From Allosalinactinospora lopnorensis (lineage in GTDB: Bacteria > Actinomycetota > Actinomycetes > Streptosporangiales > Streptosporangiaceae), in NCBI RefSeq assembly GCF_000981225.1, contig NZ_LAJC01000017.1:1-64000 (forward strand): a DNA stretch of 64,000 nt, in the 5' to 3' direction. Below the pieces are notes generated by a model. That model was not told the origin of the DNA, did not search any database, and saw only the letters and a program-made list of their open reading frames with translations. Shown in pieces: positions 50,545 to 57,307 of the stretch. How positions within the stretch are numbered: the first letter of the stretch is position 1; the number at the start of each line of letters is the position of its first letter. Position numbers and translations under genes: made by a program.

Positions 50545-52894
50545 CTCGTGGTGTTCCTCTCCCACTCGCCCTCGGCCGTTATCGCGATTGAGTTGTCGCT
50601 GTTGCCGGCCAAGCGGCCCTCTGCTGGGCGCTTCCCACCTCCGTGGGCGACTGTGTCGCCTCGGTGAGCATGGTCGACATTCGGACTACTGGGCTTGGCT
50701 GCTCGCTCCAACACGGCGCTGAGGATGCGCTCGTCCAAGGTCTCGAGGTCGTCGAGTACGTCACGTATCCGGCGGCGCCTGAGGTTGGTGTCGATCGCTT
50801 TCTGCTGCATATCGAGCCGGTCTGGCCGGTTCTGTTCGGCGAAGAGTTCATCCAGTACCGCACCGCGGACCCGAAACGGCGTGGTGGTCTGACCGCGGAC
50901 GGTGGCGGAAACGATGTGGTGGAACCTCGGCAGGTCGAGGAGCGTGTCAGGGTGGACATGGCGTTGCCACTGCCGCGTCACGACGCGAACGGCATCGATC
51001 TCGCCAGCGGTGGAGGACAGCAAGCTTTGGTTCTGCAGGAGCGCGTCGCGGGTGGTCTTCGTCAGGCGCTGGGCCATCTGGGTCATCGCGTGAAGCCTGA
51101 CCCCGTACTTGCCGAGCTGCTCCAAGATCGCGGCCAGATACCCCTTGGAGGCACCGTCGACGGCGGTCACCTCGTCGATGAAGGCGTCAAAGCGGATACG
51201 TTGCTCCGGTGGGAGGTCGGCACGACTGCGGCCGGCCCTGAACAGGTCATAGGTCAGGAAGCAGGCGAGCAGGCGGTCGATGTCGCCGCCGGGAGTACAC
51301 AGGAACACCACCCTGCTCTGGTCCATTGCCACGCGCACGTCGTAGGTGCTCACGCTGGAACCGAAGAACGCCGAGAGGGTCCGGCTGGATCTCAGACGGT
51401 CGATGACGTTGGTGACCGTAGGGGTGGCTTCAGCGGGGTACTTCTCGTAGATGTTCTCCCAGTAGGTCTGGATGTGCCGGGGCAACGGTTGGACGACCGT
51501 GTCCCGCCAGGTCTTGTCGTGCAGCAGCGTGGGGATCTGGAAGAGCGTGGGCGCCACGTCAGCAGGCAGCCGCAGGGCCAGGTGACACAAGGTCTCCACA
51601 GCCTTGGTCAGGATCGTCCGGGCACGGGATGCTTGATCTCCCCACGACAGCGCTGAGGCGATGGCCGTCACCACGGCATCGACTTTGTCCTCCACGTGTT
51701 CGACGCTGAGCCCGTGCATGGACAGGGGGTTGTAGCCCGCGATTCTCGAGTCATCGCCGCGTTCGGTCAGATCGATCTCCCAGAGCCGTCCCAGGACCTG
51801 TGTTGAGTCAGGAGGGGGGCCGCACGTCGCCAGCCGTCGGCATGCGGATCCAAAAACCACACACCGTGCCCGGCGAGCGCGAGGGCCACCGCCTGGACCA
51901 GGGCGGTCTCTGTTTTTCCGTAGCGCGATTTGCCGATTCGGAAGCTGAAGAACAGATCCTCCAGGGGCATGCCGTAGAGGCGTTCCAGCGTGTCGGGGCC
52001 GGTGGCATAGCCGATCGGGAGGACATCGGCCTGGCCGGTGTAGACCGGCAGCTCGCGCGGTAGTGGGGGCACCACGCCCCCTGAGCGCTTCACGTTCAGA
52101 TGGCTGCAGTGCCGCGTCGGTGGCTTAAGCAGCCCGGCCAGCTCCGAGGCAGTCAACAGGTTGGTCTTGCGCGGGCGGAACAGGCCGGTGCGCAACCTGC
52201 GGTCGAAACTGCGGCGCCAAGGCCACCAGTCGGCTCCGATGTGGATGAAACCGAGGTTGAACCCAGCAGCACGCCAGTAATTCTCCGCCTTCCAGGCGTC
52301 GAAGGCCGCCTGGAGCTGGTGCAGGTGCGCCTGAGCCCGCCCAGGGATCTCAGATTGTGTTCTCAGAAGAACCTGGACCTCAAAAGCCGGCTCTCTCAGG
52401 TCGAACTTCGTCAACACCGGAGCGGTCGTTCGACCTGCTGGGGACATTTCACCGGGAGATGTCTGGCGGACGGGCCCAGCAGGACCCGGGGCTCCCCCGG
52501 GAACGAACTCATTGAGAAGCTCTGAGCCGAACGAACCGAGTTCCTTGCCCAGCTCTGAGAAGAATCCACCCATGCCTCCGCGACCGCCGGCCACACGCGC
52601 GTTCGCCTGGCGGCGCAAATAGGCCATGCGTGCCGGGGTCAACGGCAAAAGATCGATGTAGACCTCCGCTCGTTCCCCGAGCTCGGGGCGCACATCGTGG
52701 ACAGCGGCGGCAACCTGCTGCAGCGGGTCGGGCTTCAGGGGTAGATTCCGCAGCCAATGCGTCTCATCGGCGGCGAGGACGAGTTCCGCCCGCGCCACAT
52801 GCACCGGCCGCTCCTGCTCGTATGACTCAGTCCGTCGGCCTTCTGTGGCCGGTTCCTCCCGAAGGGCGATGTCTTCCACCTCTTGGTTCGCCAT
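50541..52894 (-). CDS. Conjugation ATPase of the VirB4/TraG (HerA-FtsK) type, frameshifted once
   Basis: Two frames join near 51800, where a base is missing between WRRAAPLL and DSTQVLGRLWEID, giving about 785 residues. The N-terminal part has AYLRRQANARVAGGRGGMGG and FEVQVLLRTQSEIPGRAQAH. Walker A is FFSFRIGKSRYGKTETALVQ, followed by VWFLDPHADG. In the second frame come YNPLSMHGLSVEHVEDKVDA, RVVFLCTPGGDIDRLLACFL, Walker B FDAFIDEVTAV and LHAMTQMAQRLTKTTRDALL. This is the motor of the transfer apparatus. The ATG at 52894 is chosen because GGAAGAGG lies just before it; an ATG at 52921 is possible. Confidence 0.8.
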
Positions 52895-53005
52895 ACCTCT
52901 TCCCCATGTCGTGGACTCCATGGCAGGAGGAAAGAGTGAAAAGCGCAGAGCTGTGACAGAGCGGGCGGGCCGAACTTCGAAGGCCCTGCCGCAGGCATCG
53001 GGAGG

Positions 53006-53338
53006 TCAGGTTGGGCGGCGGCGGATTCGCTGGCTGTCCCACGTATCGATGCGGCTCTTGCGCCAGACCTGAGGCACGCCCTCACTGCGCTTGTTTCCCG
53101 CCATCGACAGCAGTTTCCGCACAGCCTTTGCGACCTCTTCATCCGCCACGATCAAGGCGACGGGGTCGTCCTCAGGGTCGGGAAACGGTCGTGCGGCCGT
53201 CTCACGCTGACCAAGGTGAGCGAGCAACGTACCCCACTTGATCCCGAGATGCTCGGCCACGGCAGCAGCGTTGAGCAGTTCGTCACCGTCATTCAGCGGG
53301 ATGGACAGTGGCGTCCAGCCACGATGCACCCCTTCCAT
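53006..53338 (-). CDS. Small HTH-like protein of the conjugation module
   Basis: 110 residues. LNAAAVAEHLGIKWGTLLAH is a helix-turn-helix of the excisionase/MerR-like kind, followed by DDPVALIVADEEVAKAVRKL and a basic tail (DTWDSQRIRRRPT). A DNA-binding accessory or excisionase function is possible. It precedes the ATPase gene on the same strand by about 110 bases. Confidence 0.52.
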   Translation of the reverse strand: MEGVHRGWTPLSIPLNDGDELLNAAAVAEHLGIKWGTLLAHLGQRETAARPFPDPEDDPVALIVADEEVAKAVRKLLSMAGNKRSEGVPQVWRKSRIDTWDSQRIRRRPT

Positions 53339-53483
53339 GAGGGCGCCAGATCGCCATCCCGGCGCGCCTCGTGTTCTAGAGTGGCACAGTCTTCCTCCGC
53401 GTTTTCGCGCGGTTCTCGGACGACATGGAAGCGCCGCGTGCCGTCTCTCCCAAGACCGGCACGCGGCGCGTTGTCCGCGAGGG
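53339..53483. other. Short spacer, no gene seen
   Basis: It contains CGCGCCGTGCCG/CGGCACGCGGCG-type complementary segments (near 53436 and 53456) that could form a terminator for the upstream minus-strand gene. Confidence 0.35.
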
Positions 53484-53999
53484 CTACAGTGATGCGACCT
53501 CGTAGCTCTTGCGAGTCTTCATCACCAGCTTCAGTCCACTCCAGTCGTCTGGAACCGCTTCGACCCCGACCTCCAGCGCCATCAACAGGTTGTCGGCTAG
53601 GGTGTCGCGCGCTTCGGCGAAGGTTCCGCCCTTCCCCAGGCATTCGCCCAACCCCGCGTAGGGCGAATCGGTTCCAGCCATCCATCCTTCGGGGGTGAGA
53701 TCAGCGACGGCCTGAACCGTGACCGGGGCGCCGGAGAAATCCCCCTTCCGAGGGAAGTCGAAGACCGTGTGCGCATAGACCCGAACCTTCTCGATGGCGG
53801 TCATCGGGACGGAGACTTCTCCGCCCTGGATCAGTTTCCACACCTGCGAAGCAAGGTCCACGCGCGCCGATTTAAAGTCCACCGCGGTGGCGGTCGGAGC
53901 GTCGATCCCGAAGAGCTGGCCATGCCATCCCTCCTTTGAGGACGCGACGATGGCGTGGACGCACACAACGGACTCTCCGGCCATATTCCAGACGATCAT
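53484..53999 (-). CDS. Hypothetical protein with HicB-like segment
   Basis: 171 residues. The ATG has an excellent AGAGGAG site. The N-terminal half, HAIVASSKEGWHGQLFGIDA and ASQVWKLIQGGEVSVPMTAI, is beta-rich. The C-terminal half, DSPYAGLGECLGKGGTFAEA then RDTLADNLLMALEVGV, has the G.T..EA..NL..AL pattern of HicB-type antitoxins, but no HicA partner is adjacent. Promoter and an AT-rich palindrome lie about 110 bases upstream. A regulator or antitoxin is possible, not shown. Confidence 0.52.
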   Translation of the reverse strand: MIVWNMAGESVVCVHAIVASSKEGWHGQLFGIDAPTATAVDFKSARVDLASQVWKLIQGGEVSVPMTAIEKVRVYAHTVFDFPRKGDFSGAPVTVQAVADLTPEGWMAGTDSPYAGLGECLGKGGTFAEARDTLADNLLMALEVGVEAVPDDWSGLKLVMKTRKSYEVASL

Positions 54000-54098
54000 T
54001 TTCGCTTCTCCTCTGGGGTTCTCGGACCTTGGGGGTCGTCTCTCCCCTCGACCCCCAATCTGCGATCAAGGAGATCCTCCCTCCTCAATCTCTGATAC

Positions 54099-54114
54099 TA
54101 ATAATACATTATTA
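54099..54114. promoter_or_regulatory. AT-rich palindrome upstream of the HicB-like gene
   Basis: TAATAAT and ATTATTA flank AC in a perfect palindrome, striking in this GC-rich setting. TTGATA on the minus strand overlaps its right side. It is probably an operator or promoter for the minus-strand gene, perhaps a replication-associated AT-rich site. Confidence 0.5.
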
Positions 54115-54176
54115 TCAAGTGTGACACAACCGGATCCGGCTAACACCGGAGTAGAGGAACGTCTAAGTAGGGATGT

Positions 54177-54971
54177 TTATCCGGGGTGGTTGAAAGACCC
54201 TGAAATGCTTTCACCCCGAGCGGGTAGGGCGCGCATCTCAACCTGGCTATATGTCGGGTGGCGTAGCACAGAGCTGGCTTGACGAGGCCCGGAGAGGGTG
54301 AATCCAAGGTTGCCGTCATCGTCGGTCGCCAGCGTGATCCGCACGCTTGCCGCCCGCCTCGGGCGCATGCGCGACTCGGCTGGCCTCGTGCGGGTCAGCT
54401 GCAGGGCGAAGCGTTGGGTCTCTTCCTGGGTTGGGTCGAAGGTAGACGAGGGAAGGAGTTCGTACTCGACGCGTGTGGAGAGCGATCTTTTGATGATGAA
54501 ATGACGGATCAGTAGAACCGCGATCAAAGCAGCCGCTGCCGCACCAGCTATCGCGATCACCGGCATGAGGACGTCTGCTGTAAGGAGAGAGTGGAGCGCC
54601 TTCGGCGCACTGAGCCCATCCGGCGCGGCCAAGCCGCGCCCGAGTGCCCTCTCATGCAGGACAGGCGGGGCGGCTATGCCAACCGACGGGCACTGAGAGA
54701 GAGATGTCGCAGATTCCAGAACCACGTCCCCTCCTTTGCTGGCAAGGCCTTGGGAGTCGCCTCTTTGGTTGCCGAATGAAGTAATGTCTGAAGTGTTCAT
54801 TGAAGTGCTCTTTGAAGCATTCTTCGAAATTCCGAGTGAAGTAATGTCTGAAGTTCCGGACAAATAATCGAAGGGCCACAGGTTCAACAAGGCACAGAAG
54901 GCCTGTATGCCCGAGGGAGTGGAGCAATCAATTAACTGGGATCGGCGTTTCAGGAAACTTACCTGTTCCAT
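54177..54971 (-). CDS. Membrane protein of the conjugation apparatus
   Basis: 264 residues as read from the first ATG; internal ATG codons at 54800 or later are plausible because the first 55 residues include a repeat-encoded Ser/Thr-rich stretch. One membrane helix, DVLMPVIAIAGAAAAALIAV then LLIRHFIIK, lies near residue 140. It is followed by STRVEYELLPSSTFDPTQEE and RFALQLTRTRPA, then TLATDDDGNLGFTLSGPRQA with SSVLRHPTYSQVEMR. This matches the soluble N-terminal segment found next to VirB4-type ATPases in actinobacterial elements. It would anchor the transfer ATPase at the membrane. Confidence 0.66.
   Translation of the reverse strand: MEQVSFLKRRSQLIDCSTPSGIQAFCALLNLWPFDYLSGTSDITSLGISKNASKSTSMNTSDITSFGNQRGDSQGLASKGGDVVLESATSLSQCPSVGIAAPPVLHERALGRGLAAPDGLSAPKALHSLLTADVLMPVIAIAGAAAAALIAVLLIRHFIIKRSLSTRVEYELLPSSTFDPTQEETQRFALQLTRTRPAESRMRPRRAASVRITLATDDDGNLGFTLSGPRQASSVLRHPTYSQVEMRALPARGESISGSFNHPG
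54772..54854. repeat. Two 23-base direct repeats with one mismatch, 60 bases apart
   Basis: Copies at 54772-54794 and 54832-54854 share CCGA(A/G)TGAAGTAATGTC plus TGAAGT. Between them are further TGAAGT/TGAAGC echoes, so the block looks like degenerate iterons. It falls in the front of the membrane-protein frame and could be a regulatory or origin-like element. Confidence 0.55.
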
Positions 54972-55076
54972 TCAGAGCGAGGCCTCGAAAGATGCCTGCT
55001 CCACAGCCTCCTCCTGCCGACTTCCCCTCCCGCCCACCCTCAAGGCGAAGAATCTGCTGGCGATCAGCCCCTGCAT
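54972..55076 (-). CDS. Possible 34-residue ORF directly ahead of the membrane protein (weak)
   Basis: MQGLIASRFFALRVGGRGSR then QEEAVEQASFEASL; its TGA is followed at once by the ATG of the membrane protein. Arg/Glu composition and position allow a leader-type peptide, but no homology supports it. Confidence 0.22.
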   Translation of the reverse strand: MQGLIASRFFALRVGGRGSRQEEAVEQASFEASL

Positions 55077-55268
55077 TGACTCCCTGCGCTGCTGTTCAGC
55101 GCTTCAAGAACCAGGAAGGAAGACGCATCGGGAGTTGTGACACCGCAGGGGCTTCCTGGCCTTCGGGACTGGCAGGAGTCGGTGATCGAGTGATCTGTAC
55201 TCTCCGTGACGTAGATAACTGATCGTGCAAACGTCGGATACTGGCTGCGTGTAGAGCGGCTTGGGCGT

Positions 55269-55296
55269 GGTGCCCTGCCCGGCCGGGCAGGGCACC
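55269..55296. terminator. Perfect 28-base palindrome after the zinc microprotein
   Basis: GGTGCCCTGCCCGG is followed immediately by its exact reverse complement. It starts 10 bases beyond the stop of the minus-strand zinc microprotein gene, the expected place for its terminator. With no loop it could also form a cruciform or a dimer-binding site. Confidence 0.62.
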
Positions 55297-55306
55297 TCCG
55301 ACAGGG

Positions 55307-55420
55307 CTACCGGGGAATCACCCCCTCCCCCTGGCACATTTCGCAGACCTCGCGAGTCGTGGGGTGGGCACCGGAGCCGTTGCAGTCCGGGCACGTCCGG
55401 TTCGTCTTGTCGATCGCCAT
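55307..55420 (-). CDS. 37-residue DnaJ-type zinc-finger microprotein
   Basis: The minus strand reads MAIDKTNRTCPDCNGSG then AHPTTREVCEMCQGEGVIPR. CPDCNGSG and CEMCQGEG are a pair of CxxCxGxG knuckles as in the DnaJ cysteine-rich domain, 13 residues apart, enough to hold one zinc. Proteins like this are frequent on actinobacterial plasmids. A perfect palindrome follows the stop. No strong ribosome site is visible. Confidence 0.62.
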   Translation of the reverse strand: MAIDKTNRTCPDCNGSGAHPTTREVCEMCQGEGVIPR

Positions 55421-55539
55421 GGCGGCACATTCGCTGCCGGCCTGCTCTCCGCGATGGCCCCAATCTTTGTTTTCCTAGGTCAGAGCGGTTTTTCTGGGAC
55501 TCGTCTCCCGCGTAGAGGCCGGGGCGCGATACTGCGGAC
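55421..55539. other. Divergent spacer between the zinc microprotein and the next plus-strand gene
   Basis: No gene seen; it should hold two promoters facing away from each other. Confidence 0.35.
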
Positions 55540-56126
55540 ATGGTGAACATGACTTCGCTTAGGGTGTCGACCGCCGGTGTGCGGGTCGGCGACATCGCCG
55601 GCTGGCCCGGCTGGGAGGCCGAGGTCCCCATGGACTGGCGCACCGGACGCGCCCGGCGCGACTTCGAGGGCCGGTGGATCATCCACGACATCCCGCCCGA
55701 GGAGCCCGACCCGGTCGACGCCGACCGCCCCAGTGCCGACCGGGCCGCGCGGCGTGCGATCGTGGGCCTGGCCGAGGCGGCCGGAGGGCATGGCAGCGGA
55801 AACCTCTTCCTGGACCTGCTGGCCGCATCGGTGCCGACCCCGGTCGGCACCCGGGACGTCTACCAACGGGCGCGCGCCGTGGCGCTGATCTACCAGAGCG
55901 CCCACCACCATGGGCTGGACCCGCGCCGCGCGCTGTGCGCCGTCTACGGTCTGACGGTGGTCAACGATGTCCCCGGGCAGCGGGCCGAGTTTCCGAGCAC
56001 TCTGGACAACTGGCTGCGCCAGACACGCGCCGCCCGGCGGCCCGACGGACAGCCCTACCTGCCTGGCAGCGCTCCCCGGAGCGCCTGGCCGCGCCGCTGG
56101 CCGCTACGGCGCCAGCGCCCACTTGA
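55540..56126 (+). CDS. Hypothetical actinobacterial protein, probable late frameshift
   Basis: The product has DIAGWPGWEAEVPMDWRTGR then RDFEGRWIIHDIPPEEPDPV, followed by helices: ARRAIVGLAEAAGGHGSGNL, VYQRARAVALIYQSAHHHGL and DPRRALCAVYGLTVVNDVPG. Up to GQPYLPGS the quality is good; then the same frame becomes Arg/Pro-rich, whereas a neighbouring frame reads PERLAAPLAATAPAPT and stops at 56126. One missing base near 56078 would explain this. The helical core with STLDNWLRQTRAARRPDG hints at a DNA- or sigma-like binding module. I do not recognise the family. Confidence 0.52.
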
Positions 56127-56190
56127 ACACAGTCAGGCCCACCCCGAGCCTGCCCCGGGCACGACCGCACAGGGCCCTTACGCTGGACGC

Positions 56191-56430
56191 GTGCTGAGGG
56201 TGAAGGCTCACCCGACGCGGCCCGCTGGGCACGACATCGACGGGGTGCCCCTGGCCGACATCGCCCTGGAGGGCGAGTGGGACGACGGCCAGGAACTGGA
56301 GCTGGAGGAGCTGCCCGCGGTGCGCTATGCCGACCTGGTGGCGGTGCATATGGTGCGCCTGAGCGAGCGCCTCAAGGAGAGCTACCCTGGCGTGCGGGTG
56401 GAGGTCACTGGCGCGGCGATCCCGCACTGA
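56191..56430 (+). CDS. Small acidic hypothetical protein
   Basis: 79 residues from a GTG: MLRVKAHPTRPAGHDIDGVP then LADIALEGEWDDGQELELEE and LAVHMVRLSERLKESYPGVR-like C-terminus (here VAVHMVRLSERLKESYPGVR). Acidic middle and helical end look like a real small protein, but there is no clear ribosome site. It lies in the same frame as the preceding gene, so one long protein of 296 residues is the alternative reading. Confidence 0.42.
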   Translation: MLRVKAHPTRPAGHDIDGVPLADIALEGEWDDGQELELEELPAVRYADLVAVHMVRLSERLKESYPGVRVEVTGAAIPH

Positions 56431-56638
56431 ACAAAAGCCCCAAGGCCGTTAACGAACGTGCTGCCAACCGCAGGCGCGGAACCAGCACATCGGCCAGGTC
56501 GTCATATGAGATGTAGGGGAGTCACTCCCTTCCGCGCCTATCCCCTGGCGCCCGTCGATGTCATCGCGCTCTGCGCACACATCGACGGTCTCGTCCCACG
56601 CCTTTCGAGGGTGGGAGATCGAGAGGAAGAGGCCGCCC

Positions 56639-56725
56639 ATGGACCCGAGTGTTGTCGATTCGGTCCTCATCTTCCTGGTTGTGCTGCTCATGGTGGCTGC
56701 CGTCGAGCGGTACATCGGCAGGTAG
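56639..56725 (+). CDS. 28-residue single-helix membrane microprotein
   Basis: MDPSVVDSVLIFLVVLLMVA then AVERYIGR is a complete frame: a short acidic N-terminus, about 17 hydrophobic residues and a positively charged tail. GAGGAAGAGG lies eight bases ahead of the ATG, one of the best ribosome sites in this region, and a terminator hairpin begins 12 bases after the stop. This looks like a genuinely expressed small membrane peptide (regulatory or type I toxin-like). Confidence 0.6.
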   Translation: MDPSVVDSVLIFLVVLLMVAAVERYIGR

Positions 56726-56737
56726 ATGAGGCCAAGA

Positions 56738-56763
56738 GCCCCCGCCGGAGGACCGACGGGGGC
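56738..56763 (+). terminator. Rho-independent-like terminator after the microprotein
   Basis: GCCCCCGCCGG and CCGACGGGGGC pair around a four-base loop with one mismatch, followed by GTTCCT. Confidence 0.66.
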
Positions 56764-56881
56764 GTTCCTATGCCCTCGCCTGTCCGAGAATCGATCGTTT
56801 TACAGACAGCGGCCGGGGGTGGCCCCGCTGCCGTTTCCGTTTGGGCTGCCGCCGCCGGGTCTTAGTGGGCACACTTTGGTC

Positions 56882-57271
56882 ATGTCGGTTCTTTCCCGGG
56901 TGATGTACGTACTGGGTGGGGTGGCGGTCTTCGCCGCGGTGGCACTGGCGCTGTGGCGCCAGGATGTGGAGTTCGCCAGCTGGGTCGCGGCGATCGTGGG
57001 GGCGGGGGTAATCGGTGGCGGGTGGATCCTGCGCGGCCTGGCCGCCCACCCGGCCCCCGGCGGTGGGGTGGGCGGTGATGACATCACGCTGACCGAGGTC
57101 GTGACTAAGGGCGGCGTCACCGGCAAGCGCGGCCTGGCCGCCCCACCCCGCGACCCCGAGGCGCCCCCCGGATCCGGCGGTGTGGGCAACGACCGCATCC
57201 GTATCGAAGGGGTCCAGGCCGGAGGGGACGTCGTGGGCAAGGAAGAGCGCCCGGCCAACCCCGACACCTGA
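56882..57271 (+). CDS. Two-helix membrane protein with two copies of a GGDVxGK-type motif, partner of the NLR-like protein
   Basis: 129 residues. Helix 1 is about 7-24 (VMYVLGGVAVFAAVALAL) and helix 2 about 33-52 (SWVAAIVGAGVIGGGWIL). The soluble C-terminus carries two similar segments: DDITLTEVVTKGGVTGKRG (about 66-84) and NDRIRIEGVQAGGDVVGKEE (about 103-122), separated by a Pro-rich linker. The next gene begins with DSIHMHDITAGGDAIGKK, the same motif. Effector proteins with a C-terminal amyloid-like motif matching the N-terminus of an adjacent NLR are known from bacterial amyloid signalling (BASS) studies. This protein would be the membrane-damaging effector. That role is inference from architecture. 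Confidence 0.62.
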   Translation: MSVLSRVMYVLGGVAVFAAVALALWRQDVEFASWVAAIVGAGVIGGGWILRGLAAHPAPGGGVGGDDITLTEVVTKGGVTGKRGLAAPPRDPEAPPGSGGVGNDRIRIEGVQAGGDVVGKEERPANPDT

Positions 57272-57307
57272 ACCCCCCTGTCCCCTGCGACCGATGCGGA
57301 GCCGCCC

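Noticed and set aside
53484-53999. HicAB toxin-antitoxin pair
   Set aside because: Only a HicB-like segment is seen; no HicA-like double-stranded-RNA-binding fold frame lies next to it.
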